64,000 nt of DNA from Methanobrevibacter gottschalkii DSM 11977 (GCF_003814835.1 NZ_RKRG01000002.1:434001-498000); one strand, 5' to 3'; counted from the first letter of the stretch, positions 53,808 to 63,708 are shown. Program-made: numbers and translations. The notes: generated by a model from the letters alone, not told the origin.

Positions 53808-54473
53808 TTCAAGACCAGAAATAACTTCTTCGATTTTAGCTTTACTGATACCAACAGTCATTTCATTATCTTTAATATCGGCTGCTTTTCTTGAACCATC
53901 GCAACCTAAAGTGAAATTAACACCATTTGTGATATATGGGTCTGCAAATGCATCTCCACATAATGATTGAATACCTGCAAATGAAGGATTAATTTTTTCA
54001 CCAGTTTTATAAACAATACTTTGGGCAAGTTTCATTCCACCAACAGGTTCGGTTATAATTTGAATAACATCTGCTTCAAAGTCTGCTTCATCCAACGGTG
54101 CATATATCATTCCCCAATGGATATCTTTAACAATAGAAAGTTTTGAAGTTAATTTTTTAGCGGTTTCTAAATCTTGGAATCTGCCTAATGAGAAATATTT
54201 TTCACCGTTTGCTAATTTTTCAGGCATATCTCTAAGTCCAATTGCACCTGCTCCACCTAAACATAACTGTTGATCAATTGTGGAGTAAAAAGTGTTTCCA
54301 AGTGAAGCTTTTCTAACCATTTCGCAATGTCTAATTTTTTCATCAATTAAGTCAATGCCTTCTGGTAAGTCATCTTCAGTTTTAATCAACTTCATTGCAA
54401 CAGGTTTTGCATCAAGTTTAATTTTACTTTCAATCACTTCGCAATATTTTTTGTTTTTTTCCAAATTAGTCAT
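53799..54473 (-). CDS. DUF169 family protein
   Basis: A ~224-residue DUF169 protein. KPVAMKLIKTEDDLPEGI, then RHCEMVRKASLGNTFYSTIDQQLCLGGAGAIG (key CEMVRKA and CLGGAGA blocks) and GCDGSRKAADIKDNEMTVGI, seen as DGSRKAADI, are the family's marks. The conserved Cys residues suggest a metal or cofactor site; the function is unknown. ATG 54473 is chosen at the family N-terminus. It follows the nuclease gene by 25 nt on the same strand, and may belong to that transcript. Confidence 0.75.
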   Translation of the reverse strand: MTNLEKNKKYCEVIESKIKLDAKPVAMKLIKTEDDLPEGIDLIDEKIRHCEMVRKASLGNTFYSTIDQQLCLGGAGAIGLRDMPEKLANGEKYFSLGRFQDLETAKKLTSKLSIVKDIHWGMIYAPLDEADFEADVIQIITEPVGGMKLAQSIVYKTGEKINPSFAGIQSLCGDAFADPYITNGVNFTLGCDGSRKAADIKDNEMTVGISKAKIEEVISGLESI

Positions 54474-54498
54474 TATAATCGCCAATATAATATTTGTA

Positions 54499-55734
54499 TT
54501 AAGGAATTTTAAAGTCTTTTGTTTTAACACTGTTATTTTTACAGAAAGTCTTAAAATCACAAGCACTGCAGGTTCTTTCATCCGAATCTCCTTTCCATGC
54601 ATCTTGAATTTTACATCCTTTCATCTCTTTAATTAATGATTCTTCAATATTTGAAACAACACTATCAAATTTTAAAAGTGCTTTTTCTCTTTCATATTCA
54701 TCAACATTTATAATTCTAATGGATCTGTCAATTTTGAAGTTATCACTTAATTCAGGAGCTTTATCATCTTCTTGCCAGCTATTAATTAACTCAATGTCTT
54801 TATCATATTCATATCCAATATCAGTTAATCCATTGTTTAATTCATCTTTAATTAAAATCAAGTCCTCTTTTGAAGGAACTAATTCATTTAAGTAAAAAAT
54901 AATTCCAGCTATTATTGGTTTAGATGATTTCTGTTCTGATCTAAGCCATGAATAAGTTAATATCTGTTGTTCATGAGTTTCCCATTTATTTTCAACTTTA
55001 GGATTGTTAACTTTTTCAGGGGGTCTTTTCATTCCTTTATAATCAATAAGTATTTCATACTCGTCATCTTTGTCAAATTTAGCAATTCTTTTCTGGAAAT
55101 TCTCATCTTTCTTTAAGTATTCTATAATTCTATTATTATAATTATCAAAATTACTTTGTTCTAATGTTTTATTGATTTTAACAGATGATGAAACATCCAC
55201 CACACCATTAATTCCATAGTAATTTGATCTACTAGTGTTTTCATCATAGTTGGGCATATCACGTATGCCTTTTATTAAGTGTTCAGATGCGTCAATTAAT
55301 GGGAATAAATCTTTTCCCCAAATATTTATTGCTTTTTCAGCTCTAGCACTTGCTAATTTCTTATGGTCATGTTCATTTAAATCATCAATTGTTAATTCTT
55401 CATCTGATTGATTATGAATACTGAAAAATAAATCCTCATCAAATGGGTAAAGGCCTCTAACCTGTAATCTCAAATCAATTAAATCCTCAATTGGTCTAAT
55501 ATCCTTTTTCCAGTCCCAAGGAAAATGCATATTGTTTTGTTCCCATTGTATGTATGCTTCTTCGATAACTCCATGAATAAATTCCCCAAACCATCTTTGA
55601 ACAGGTTTTGATGGTGGTAGTGTTCCTTTATTTTGGTATCTGTATTGTAAATTACAAGTTAAGTATGATAATAAATCTCCAGTTACACTGTATTCTGGAA
55701 TCATATATGATTTTGATCTTGATGGCAATTTCAA
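54499..55734 (-). CDS. PD-(D/E)XK nuclease with Fe-S cluster (AddB/RecB-like)
   Basis: A 411-residue RecB/Cas4-type nuclease. The order is FGEFIHGVIEEAY (His54 and Glu), an Asp near GINGVVDVSS, YEILIDYKG (Asp-x-Lys) and HEQQILTYSW (Gln-x3-Tyr). Cys27 in YLTCNLQYRY and C-terminal Cys389, 392 and 398 in CSACDFKTFC would hold a [4Fe-4S] cluster, as in AddB and Cas4. It starts TTG with AGGAAGTG upstream and lies 11 nt after the UvrD-like helicase, with which it likely forms a helicase-nuclease. No cas1 or CRISPR repeat is present, so Cas4 function is not supported. Confidence 0.8.
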   Translation of the reverse strand: MKLPSRSKSYMIPEYSVTGDLLSYLTCNLQYRYQNKGTLPPSKPVQRWFGEFIHGVIEEAYIQWEQNNMHFPWDWKKDIRPIEDLIDLRLQVRGLYPFDEDLFFSIHNQSDEELTIDDLNEHDHKKLASARAEKAINIWGKDLFPLIDASEHLIKGIRDMPNYDENTSRSNYYGINGVVDVSSSVKINKTLEQSNFDNYNNRIIEYLKKDENFQKRIAKFDKDDEYEILIDYKGMKRPPEKVNNPKVENKWETHEQQILTYSWLRSEQKSSKPIIAGIIFYLNELVPSKEDLILIKDELNNGLTDIGYEYDKDIELINSWQEDDKAPELSDNFKIDRSIRIINVDEYEREKALLKFDSVVSNIEESLIKEMKGCKIQDAWKGDSDERTCSACDFKTFCKNNSVKTKDFKIP

Positions 55735-55745
55735 ATTAACACTTC

Positions 55746-58184
55746 CTAAATTAAATAAATTTCATTAAATCCAATATATTTTTCATCTCTACTCCATCCA
55801 AGAGCAACATTTGGGATATTAAAATGATTATTCTTTTTGTTATATCCTTCAATAGCAGGGTTTAGGCCAATTAGCAATAATACTTTTTCAGCTCTTGAAA
55901 ATGCAACAAAGTAAAGTCTTGTTAAATCATCAAATGATTTGTCTTTTTCTCCTCTTTTACTTTGTCCAATCTTGCTGTATCGTCTTATTCTATCCTCAAG
56001 TGTTGTTTCTTCTTTAATTGATTTTGGGAATCTTAATTTCTGAGTCCTTATGTCATTTTGCTTAAATCTAGAACCCACATCTACAATAACTAATGGAAAT
56101 TCTAATCCTTTTGACTGATGGATGGACAATACATTAATTCTATTGTCAGGTAATGTTTCAAGTAATGATTCATCAATCTGTATTCCTCCAGTAGATAAAG
56201 GAATGAAAATATTCCAGATAGCTTCAAGAATAGATTCTCTTTCTTGTTTTTGGGTTCTAAAAGAAATATTTGAATGATAATCATTAAAAAATCCTGTTTG
56301 TGTAATGGATTGTGTAATTGCTTCTAGATATACAATACCTTCCACGTCTTCTTGTAATTCTTCAATCCAAGTCGTTATTTTGTATGCAAGTTCCATCAAA
56401 CTTGCAGTTTTGGGCCATTCTTCATGCCCTCTTGGTCTTCTAAGTTGCCAATATGTAACAAATTGGGATAATGTTATTGGTTCATGAGGTTCAGGATTTA
56501 ACTTAATAAAATCTTTAGCCTTTATTCTCCAACGTCTCATGTTGTGTGTTGCTAATTTAGGTATTGTCTTATCAGATTTTTGCACAGTACTATCAGGATC
56601 AATACATTCAAGCATTAAACCACAAAAAATACCAACAATATCAATATCTTGAAGCTCAATTCCTCTGGGGTTAAATACTTCAATCGGTTGTCTTAATTTT
56701 TTAAGATTTTTTCTAAGATAATGTAAGAATGAACGGTTGCCGTAATATGTTTCTTTAGGTGAATATGATAAAATTGCAATGTCTGATGCTGAACCGTAAT
56801 CACTATCTAACTTAAGAGTTATTTTTTCAATTTCTTTTCCTGCTTTTACATTTTCCGCTTTAATTTGCTGTAATCTTGCTATGTCAATTACACCATTTAC
56901 TTTTTCATAATATTCCTTATTTAAAACCTGCAGTACTTTAATTTCAGCTTCACCTTTGTTTACAAGTTGATTGATTAACTTTGATAAATCTTTTGCAAGC
57001 ATTTCTGGGTTGTTTCTAAACATTCCTAAAATTGGCATTTTATCATTATCGAAATCTGGAGCAATGATTTTAGGCTTATTTTCAACTCTTGCATTCTGAT
57101 ATTCACTATCCAATTCAGCAAATTGATTGCAATGTTCTATTATATTTTCTGTTGAACGATAATTTGTCCTTAAATTTATTTCTTCAACTTCAATACCTAG
57201 TTTTTCATTAATGCGTTCTTGGTAAGTTGTGAATAAATCAACGGTGGCTCCTCTAAATCTATAAAGTGACTGATCATCATCACCTACTACAGTTATATTG
57301 CCATTATTTGCAATAGCGGAGCGGGCAATTGTAAAGTAAATATCTTCTTGAAGTAAATTTGTGTCCTGATATTCGTCGATTAGAACAATTTTAGTTTCAT
57401 TTAAAAATGTTTCTAATTCATTGTTTTTTAATTTTTTAAGAAATTCTGATTCAAGCATAGCAAAATCAATTGTATTTCTATTTTGAAGTTTATCTTCATA
57501 TTTTTTTATACAGTCAAGGGCAATGCGTGCTCCACTATCTTTTTGGGTTTTATTGTATAATTCATTGAAATCGACCTGATCGTAATAGATTCTATTTTTT
57601 ATTTCAATTAGAATTTCACTTAGTTTAGATGGTTCTTCGATTTTTTCTTTACCGCTCACTTCTTTAAGATATTCTACTAGATTTTTATTGAGATATTTTT
57701 CATCTTCAATAATGATTTTTATCATTGCGGAGTTAGCTACAAACCCTTCAATAACTATTGCTTGATTTTCACCGGGTTTTTTATATTCTCTAAGCAATTC
57801 TTCCGCAATGCTGTCTGTTGTACCTATTTTTATTTGATTAAAATCAATTCTTGTAATCTTTGTAATATTGTTGAAATCGTGAATTGTGTTTAGAAGATGA
57901 TTTTTAATCATATCTCCCCAACCTAATATTCTTGAATACAATTCATCAGCTGCTTTTCTTGTAAATGTTGTAGCTATTATTTCATTTGGTTCAATATCAT
58001 CTACAAAAATGTATTTTAATATTTTCAGCACCATTACAGTTGTTTTTCCAGAACCTGGTCCTGCAACAAGAAATAATGATTTATTGCAAGGAGCTAAAAT
58101 TGCATTTTTCTGTTCTTTATTTGAAGAAATATCTCTTTTAAGTATATTAACAACCATGTCTTCAAATTCTTCATATGAAATCAT
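55746..58184 (-). CDS. UvrD/AddA-like superfamily 1 helicase
   Basis: A ~812-residue SF1A helicase. Walker A is LVAGPGSGKTTVMVL (Lys47). Motif Ia is IATTFTRKAADEL, motif II LIDEYQDTNLLQ, motif III VVGDDDQSLYRFRGA, motif IV NYRSTENI, motif V NVLSIHQSKGLEFPLVIV and motif VI YFVAFSRAEKVLLLIG. It lacks a C-terminal nuclease, which the next gene supplies. ATG 58184 is 5 nt behind a GAGGG site. The promoter has a symmetric TATA box at 58273 and a TTTTCAAATGCTC element at 58246. Confidence 0.88.
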   Translation of the reverse strand: MISYEEFEDMVVNILKRDISSNKEQKNAILAPCNKSLFLVAGPGSGKTTVMVLKILKYIFVDDIEPNEIIATTFTRKAADELYSRILGWGDMIKNHLLNTIHDFNNITKITRIDFNQIKIGTTDSIAEELLREYKKPGENQAIVIEGFVANSAMIKIIIEDEKYLNKNLVEYLKEVSGKEKIEEPSKLSEILIEIKNRIYYDQVDFNELYNKTQKDSGARIALDCIKKYEDKLQNRNTIDFAMLESEFLKKLKNNELETFLNETKIVLIDEYQDTNLLQEDIYFTIARSAIANNGNITVVGDDDQSLYRFRGATVDLFTTYQERINEKLGIEVEEINLRTNYRSTENIIEHCNQFAELDSEYQNARVENKPKIIAPDFDNDKMPILGMFRNNPEMLAKDLSKLINQLVNKGEAEIKVLQVLNKEYYEKVNGVIDIARLQQIKAENVKAGKEIEKITLKLDSDYGSASDIAILSYSPKETYYGNRSFLHYLRKNLKKLRQPIEVFNPRGIELQDIDIVGIFCGLMLECIDPDSTVQKSDKTIPKLATHNMRRWRIKAKDFIKLNPEPHEPITLSQFVTYWQLRRPRGHEEWPKTASLMELAYKITTWIEELQEDVEGIVYLEAITQSITQTGFFNDYHSNISFRTQKQERESILEAIWNIFIPLSTGGIQIDESLLETLPDNRINVLSIHQSKGLEFPLVIVDVGSRFKQNDIRTQKLRFPKSIKEETTLEDRIRRYSKIGQSKRGEKDKSFDDLTRLYFVAFSRAEKVLLLIGLNPAIEGYNKKNNHFNIPNVALGWSRDEKYIGFNEIYLI

Positions 58185-58245
58185 ATTTTCCCTCAAATTT
58201 AATATAATTTAATTTATGTTAATCATATTAATAAAATAATGTAAA

Positions 58246-58258
58246 GAGCATTTGAAAA
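58246..58258 (-). promoter_or_regulatory. TTTTCAAATGCTC element, copy D
   Basis: It reads in the sense of the UvrD-like helicase gene, 61 nt before its start. TATA box 58273-58282 predicts transcription starting near 58251, inside the element, as expected for an operator. Confidence 0.6.
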
Positions 58259-58272
58259 GTAATCTTGAATAT

Positions 58273-58282
58273 TTTATATAAA
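58273..58282. promoter_or_regulatory. Symmetric TATA box TTTATATAAA
   Basis: A perfectly palindromic TATA box between the divergent helicase genes. It could direct transcription both ways: leftward to the UvrD-like gene (predicted start near 58251) and rightward toward the hairpins at 58312. Confidence 0.5.
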
Positions 58283-58299
58283 CTTTAATTATTTTAAAA

Positions 58300-58370
58300 A
58301 CATAACATTACTGGGAAGTTATCTTCCCATAATATGCATAGAATAATTTAGAAACGATTTGTTTCTAACT
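58300..58370 (+). ncRNA. Candidate small RNA or leader with two hairpins
   Basis: TGGGAAG-TTAT-CTTCCCA (58312-58329) is a 7-bp stem. TTAGAAAC-GATTT-GTTTCTAA (58348-58368) is an 8-bp stem. Both are perfect and follow the symmetric TATA box by the right distance; a T run follows at about 58376. They may instead be the leader of the helicase gene at 58450 or repressor sites. Confidence 0.3.
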
Positions 58371-58449
58371 TACTATTTTTAACAACACGAATTATTTAAA
58401 TATTATTTTAACTTAAATATAAATATTAATTTTAATTTTAGCTGATATT

Positions 58450-61320
58450 ATGTCTGAAGTAAACAATATAGATATGTTCAAAAATGATGTGAGGTATAGG
58501 GAAAACATTGCCCATATTGAAACAATACCGGCTAAAAAGGCTAGTTTTAAAAAAGTTGATAATTTAAATGAAAATATTGTCAATTACTTATATTCAAAAG
58601 ATGTGAAATTATACAAACATCAGGCAGAGACATATGAAGCTATTAAAAATGGTGAAAATGTAATTATTACAACACCGACAGCATCTGGAAAAACTTTAGC
58701 TTTTAATCTACCCATAATGGAAACTATGATTGAAGATGATAATGCTACAGCTCTTTATATTTATCCTGCAAAAGCATTATCTAATGATCAGTTACATGTT
58801 CTAGAAAATCTTGAAAAGGAATTGGATATAACTATCAATCCGAGAACTTACGATGGAGACACTCCAAGAAATGAAAAAAGAGGAATTCGTGAAAAATCAA
58901 GGATTGTTCTAACAAATCCATATCAATTACATTTAATTTTATCCTGGCATCATCAATGGACAAGATTTTATAAAAATCTCAGATATATTGTAATTGATGA
59001 ATCACATTATTATAAAGGAGTATTTGGTTCTAATGTTTCATTTTTAATTAAAAGGTTAAAAAGAATAGCTAACTTTTATGGTTCTTATCCTCAATTTATT
59101 TTATCATCTGCAACTCTTGCTAATCCATTGGAATTAGCTAATAGATTGACTGGGCAGGATTTTGTATTGGTTGATAATGATACATCTCCCAGTGGCGAGA
59201 AAGACTTCATTTTATATAATCCTTTTCAAAACTATGTTAGAAATAAGGTTTATGCTCAAAATGCACCTTCTGTGCATATGGAAACTGAAAATATTTTCAT
59301 GTATCTGATGTTAAAAAATATCCAAACATTGTGCTTTACAGTTTCAAGGAAAACCACAGAATTAATTGCAATGTGGGCTAAAAAAGATATGACTCAAGTA
59401 AAAGGAAAACTGGCCCATAGAATTGCAGCATATAGGGCAGGATATCAACCTCAGGAGAGGCGTGAAATTGAAGAAGGTCTTAAAAGTGGAAAATATCTTG
59501 GAGTTACATGCACAAATGCTTTAGAACTTGGAATCAATATTGGTTCTCTTGATGCAGTCATTATTTCTGGTTATCCTGGAACTATGATTTCTACTTGGCA
59601 ACAATCTGGAAGGGCAGGTAGAAGTAATCAAAAATCAATCGCGATATTAATAGCATTTGAAAATCAGTTGGACCAGTATTTCATGAATAATCCAAAGTTT
59701 TTCTTTGACAAACCTCATGAAAATGCTATTATTGACTTGACAAATCCAATATTGCAGGAAGCCCATTTACTGTGTGCTGCAAAGGAATTGCCTCTTAAAC
59801 GTGGTGAAGCAGAAAAATACTTTGACATATCTCAGGATGTTATAGATGAGCTTGTCTCTAAAAAGGATTTATATGAAAATCATCGTGGAGACTTTATGTA
59901 TCCTTATGATGACAATCCTGCAATGGATCATTCTTTAGATCAGATTTCATCAGAAGAATTTAAAGTAATGGTTAATGGAAGGCTTTTAGAGACTATGGAA
60001 CGTTCCCAAGTTTATAGGGAAGCTCATGAAGGAGCTATTCTGATTAATAAGGGAGATACTTACGTAGTTAATAGTGTTAATCTAAAAAAAGGTTATGTGA
60101 ATGTGTCAAAAGAAGTTGTAGATTATCATACAATGGTTTTAAATAAAACTGAGACCAATATTAAAAAGAAATTATCAAAAACAAAATATGGTGATTTGAC
60201 AATTCATTTCGGTGAACTTACTGTAAGTGAAGATTATTTTAAATATAAAAAAATGCACTTTTCAAAACCTATTGGAACATTTTTACTTGATTTGCCTCCT
60301 TTAACATTTAATACAAAAGGATTATGGTTTACAATTCCAAAAGAAGTTAAAGATGCTGTGGAAGACATGTTTCCAAATGATGAAGAAGTTTTTGCTGGCG
60401 GTCTTCATGGTGCAGAACATGCTTTAATTGGTCTATTTCCACTTCATACAATGTGTGATAGATTTGATATTGGTGGACTTTCAACAAATTATCATGAAGA
60501 CACCCAAGAGGCTACAATTTTTATCTATGATGGTTATGAAGGCGGAATTGGAATTACCGAAAAAGCAGTAGATGTTTTTGTTGACCTTTTAAATTCCACA
60601 ATTGATTTATTAAACAATTGCAAATGTAAGAAAGGTTGTCCTGCATGCATTTATTCTCCAAAATGTGGAAATGATAATAAGCCACTCCATAAAGGTGCAA
60701 CTAAATATATACTTGAATACATGAAAAAATTAATTTCTGATGAGGTTGATGGTCAAAAAGAGGATATTATTGATGTTCAGTCCACTGTTGATGATTCAAA
60801 GGAATTTGAAGAAGCTTATCAATTATATGAAAATGGGGATTATTCTGCTTCAAAAGATATTTTAAATAATATCTTAGCAAATGATAAAAAACATGTAAGA
60901 TCATTGGCTTTAATGGCTCAAATATTATATGATCAAGATCAAAAAGATATTGCATTACTATTTACTAAAAAAGCGCTGGCAATTGACAGGTCAAATGAAA
61001 TGGCTAACAATTTGGAAGTGTTATTGACCAATAAATCTAAAACTAAAGAAAATCATTCTGATTTATCTTCACTTGATGATGTTGATACATTGTTTGAGGA
61101 AGCATATGACATGTACAGTCAAGGTGATTTGGATGCTTCTTTGAACATTTTAGAAAAATTACTTGATTTTGACAGTAAAAATGCAGAAACGTTGGCCTTA
61201 ATGGGATTAATACATTATCATTCAGGTTTTTTCCCTAAAGCTGTTGAATATTATAGAAAAGCAACAAAAATAAATAAAAATGGCGAAATGGTTAAAGAAT
61301 TAAAAATACGGGTGTCTTAA
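58450..61320 (+). CDS. MrfA/Hrq1-like DEAD/H helicase with C-terminal TPRs
   Basis: A 956-residue SF2 helicase. Motif I is TTPTASGKTLAF (Lys81), motif II VIDESHYYKG near 182, with SSATLANPLELA, CTNALELGINIG and QQSGRAGRSNQ completing the core. A DUF1998-type zinc region with CKCKKGCPACIYSPKCG (about 724-741) follows, and GYEGGIGIT precedes it. This is the MrfA/YprA/Hrq1 layout that unwinds DNA with bulky adducts. Residues ~785-956 add two TPR-like pairs (FEEAYQLYENGDYSASKDIL and FEEAYDMYSQGDLDASLNIL), which Bacillus MrfA lacks. A YprB/MrfB-like nuclease without TPRs is encoded at 33449. Confidence 0.85.
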   Translation: MSEVNNIDMFKNDVRYRENIAHIETIPAKKASFKKVDNLNENIVNYLYSKDVKLYKHQAETYEAIKNGENVIITTPTASGKTLAFNLPIMETMIEDDNATALYIYPAKALSNDQLHVLENLEKELDITINPRTYDGDTPRNEKRGIREKSRIVLTNPYQLHLILSWHHQWTRFYKNLRYIVIDESHYYKGVFGSNVSFLIKRLKRIANFYGSYPQFILSSATLANPLELANRLTGQDFVLVDNDTSPSGEKDFILYNPFQNYVRNKVYAQNAPSVHMETENIFMYLMLKNIQTLCFTVSRKTTELIAMWAKKDMTQVKGKLAHRIAAYRAGYQPQERREIEEGLKSGKYLGVTCTNALELGINIGSLDAVIISGYPGTMISTWQQSGRAGRSNQKSIAILIAFENQLDQYFMNNPKFFFDKPHENAIIDLTNPILQEAHLLCAAKELPLKRGEAEKYFDISQDVIDELVSKKDLYENHRGDFMYPYDDNPAMDHSLDQISSEEFKVMVNGRLLETMERSQVYREAHEGAILINKGDTYVVNSVNLKKGYVNVSKEVVDYHTMVLNKTETNIKKKLSKTKYGDLTIHFGELTVSEDYFKYKKMHFSKPIGTFLLDLPPLTFNTKGLWFTIPKEVKDAVEDMFPNDEEVFAGGLHGAEHALIGLFPLHTMCDRFDIGGLSTNYHEDTQEATIFIYDGYEGGIGITEKAVDVFVDLLNSTIDLLNNCKCKKGCPACIYSPKCGNDNKPLHKGATKYILEYMKKLISDEVDGQKEDIIDVQSTVDDSKEFEEAYQLYENGDYSASKDILNNILANDKKHVRSLALMAQILYDQDQKDIALLFTKKALAIDRSNEMANNLEVLLTNKSKTKENHSDLSSLDDVDTLFEEAYDMYSQGDLDASLNILEKLLDFDSKNAETLALMGLIHYHSGFFPKAVEYYRKATKINKNGEMVKELKIRVS

Positions 61321-61325
61321 GCTAG

Positions 61326-62465
61326 TTATTCATAAGGTGAGAATCCCTCTTGGAAATGTTCCACTACTTTTTCCAATTCTTCTGGAATGTCTATTTTTTG
61401 AGTACAATAATCAAGACAAGTTCCACAATATGTGCATTCATCTGCAGGAACTTTTTCATCCCCTAATTTATCGAAATATAATCTGTAAATATTGGATTCC
61501 GGTTGGTTCTTACTTGTATTGTATAGATTGAAATATTCCGGAATAGGGATCATTTCTGGACATGCATCAACACAATATCCGCATTCGCTGCATGATACTG
61601 CAAGATTGTCTGAAAGTTTCTGAGCCATTTTTTCTAAAAATTCGTTTTCTTCTCTATTCAACGGTTTGAAATTCTCATAGGTATCGCAATTATCAAGTAA
61701 ATCTTCCATTTTGCTCATGCCACTTAATACCATTTTAACATGTTCAAGTGATGCGCAGAATCTTATTGCAAAACTGGCTATTGATTTATTTGGATTGAAC
61801 TCTTTAAAATCATTTTTAATTTCATCGTTTGGATTTACAATAACCCCACCTTTTAGAGGTTCCATTACATAAACGTCAAGCCCATGTTCTACACATAAAT
61901 CATAACATTTATGAGCTTCAATGGCCGGATCTTCCCAATCAAGGTAATTGAGTTCTAATTGAACAATATCAAAGATATCTCCATATTCATCAAGGACCTC
62001 TTTTAATAAATCTGATTTGTCGTGAAAACTAAATCCAATTTCACGTGCAATGCCATTTTCTTTCATTTTTTTAACATATTCAAAGGTATCTGCATTTTTT
62101 GCATTTTTAAGCCATGGTCCGTTGATATTGTGTATGAAAAATACATCAAAATAATCAATTCCAAGTCTTTCAAGCATTTCATTAACAAATTTTTCGTTGT
62201 CTTCACTGTTAGTTAATGCCCAAGTAGGCATTTTATCGCAAATCTTGAATGTTTCACGGGGATATCTTTCGACTAGTGCTTTTCTGATAGCTACTTCGCT
62301 TTTACCATTATGATAAGCGTAAGATGTATCGAAGTAGTTATATCCTTTTTCCATGTAAATATCAACCATTTTATTAAATAAATCCTGGTCGATTGATGAT
62401 GGATCGTTTTCATCGGTTGTTGGAAGTCTCATACATCCAAAACCAAATTTAGATTTAAAATTCAT
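61326..62465 (-). CDS. Aldo/keto reductase with C-terminal 2[4Fe-4S] ferredoxin domain
   Basis: A 379-residue fusion. The N-terminal TIM-barrel AKR has YFDTSYAYHNGKSE with the catalytic Asp and Tyr, a Lys in KICDKMP, and VVNPN later. Residues ~295-365 carry CSECGYCVDACPEMIPIP and CTYCGTCLDYCTQKIDIP, two ferredoxin-like cluster sites. These AKR-ferredoxin proteins are common in methanogens and may couple ferredoxin or NADPH to carbonyl reduction; the substrate is unknown. It is divergent from hypA. Confidence 0.87.
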   Translation of the reverse strand: MNFKSKFGFGCMRLPTTDENDPSSIDQDLFNKMVDIYMEKGYNYFDTSYAYHNGKSEVAIRKALVERYPRETFKICDKMPTWALTNSEDNEKFVNEMLERLGIDYFDVFFIHNINGPWLKNAKNADTFEYVKKMKENGIAREIGFSFHDKSDLLKEVLDEYGDIFDIVQLELNYLDWEDPAIEAHKCYDLCVEHGLDVYVMEPLKGGVIVNPNDEIKNDFKEFNPNKSIASFAIRFCASLEHVKMVLSGMSKMEDLLDNCDTYENFKPLNREENEFLEKMAQKLSDNLAVSCSECGYCVDACPEMIPIPEYFNLYNTSKNQPESNIYRLYFDKLGDEKVPADECTYCGTCLDYCTQKIDIPEELEKVVEHFQEGFSPYE

Positions 62466-62645
62466 AATACTATCTCCTATTAATTATTACTTATTTTTTG
62501 ATTATTTATATATAAATGTTGTTAAACTCAACATTAATTTAAATAATTTTAAATTTAAGTATTACTCGAATATTCTCTGGATATTAAATACTTTTATAAA
62601 TTAACAAAACTATAATTAGTATATTAATGTTTAAGGAGTAGTAAA

Positions 62646-63023
62646 ATGCATGAATTATCTATGGCTCAAGGTATTATAAATGCAGTGTTAGATACTGCAA
62701 AAGAAAATAATGCTACTGAAGTTAACAAAGTTACAATTGAAGTTGGGAGATTAGCTATGATTAATCCGGAACAACTGCAATTTATCTTAGGTGTTTTAAT
62801 TGAAAACACCATAATGGAGGATGCAGAAATTAATTTTGAGGAAGTTCCCGTTGAAATGAAATGTTTTGATTGTGATTTCCACGGTAATGCTGTACTTGAT
62901 GATAGTGATCACTATGCACCACTTGTTAAATGTCCTAAATGCAATAGTCTTAAAATTGATATATTGAATGGAAAAGATATCATTGTTAAAAATATTGTTA
63001 TTGAAAAACCTGATGATGCTTAA
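62646..63023 (+). CDS. hypA: HypA hydrogenase nickel-insertion protein
   Basis: A 125-residue HypA. MHELSMAQGI gives the N-terminal Met-His nickel ligands (His2). The zinc domain is CFDCDFHG and CPKCNSLKI, with EDAEINFEEVPVEMKC before it. It delivers nickel to [NiFe] hydrogenases together with HypB. TAAGGAG lies 9 nt before the ATG. hypB follows by 18 nt. Confidence 0.94.
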   Translation: MHELSMAQGIINAVLDTAKENNATEVNKVTIEVGRLAMINPEQLQFILGVLIENTIMEDAEINFEEVPVEMKCFDCDFHGNAVLDDSDHYAPLVKCPKCNSLKIDILNGKDIIVKNIVIEKPDDA

Positions 63024-63041
63024 ATTTAAGGAGGTAATAAT

Positions 63042-63692
63042 ATGCACCAAGTTGCTGATGTAGAAGTTGCAAAAAATATTATGGATGCTAATAAAAGATT
63101 AGCTGATAAAAACTTAAAAAATTTAGAAGATAAAAACATATTCTGTGTTGATTTTGTCGGAGCAATTGGTTCTGGTAAAACAACTCTTGTGGAAGATATT
63201 ATTGATAATACTGATTATAAGATTGGCGTTCTTGCAGGAGATGTTATCTCAAAATTTGATGCAGGACGTATAGAAAAACACAATGTACCTGTAGTTGGAT
63301 TAAACACTGGTAAAGAATGTCATTTGGATGCACATTTGGTAGGTCACGGACTTGCAGATTTGCCGTTAGATGATTTGGATATGGTTATTATTGAAAATGT
63401 GGGTAATTTGATTTGTCCTGTTGACTTTGAATTAGGTTCCCATTTAAGAATTGTTGTTGTTAGTGTTACTGAAGGTGACGATACTGTAGAAAAACATCCA
63501 ATTATTTTCCAAACTTCAGATGTTGTTGTTATCAATAAAATTGATTTAGCGGATGCAGTTGGTGCTGATGCTGATAAAATGGTTGCTGATGCTCAAAAAT
63601 TGAATCCTAAAATTAAAATAATCAAATCTAGCTTAAAAGAAGGTAAAGGATTAGACGAAATCATTTCAACTATTGAAGAAGCTATGAACTAA
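63042..63692 (+). CDS. hypB: HypB hydrogenase nickel-incorporation GTPase
   Basis: A 216-residue SIMIBI GTPase. The P-loop is FVGAIGSGKTTLVEDI. GKECHLDAHLV holds the Cys-His metal site at the dimer face, IIENVGNLICP is switch II, and VVINKIDLADAVG is the NKxD guanine motif. It releases nickel to HypA or the hydrogenase on GTP hydrolysis. AAGGAGG lies 9 nt before the ATG. It forms an operon with hypA. Confidence 0.94.
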   Translation: MHQVADVEVAKNIMDANKRLADKNLKNLEDKNIFCVDFVGAIGSGKTTLVEDIIDNTDYKIGVLAGDVISKFDAGRIEKHNVPVVGLNTGKECHLDAHLVGHGLADLPLDDLDMVIIENVGNLICPVDFELGSHLRIVVVSVTEGDDTVEKHPIIFQTSDVVVINKIDLADAVGADADKMVADAQKLNPKIKIIKSSLKEGKGLDEIISTIEEAMN

Positions 63693-63708
63693 ATCCATGG
63701 TGATTTTA

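Noticed and set aside
54499-55734. Cas4 of a CRISPR adaptation module
   Set aside because: The Cys pattern is Cas4-like, but there is no cas1, cas2 or repeat array. The adjacent UvrD-like helicase makes an AddAB-like role the better reading.
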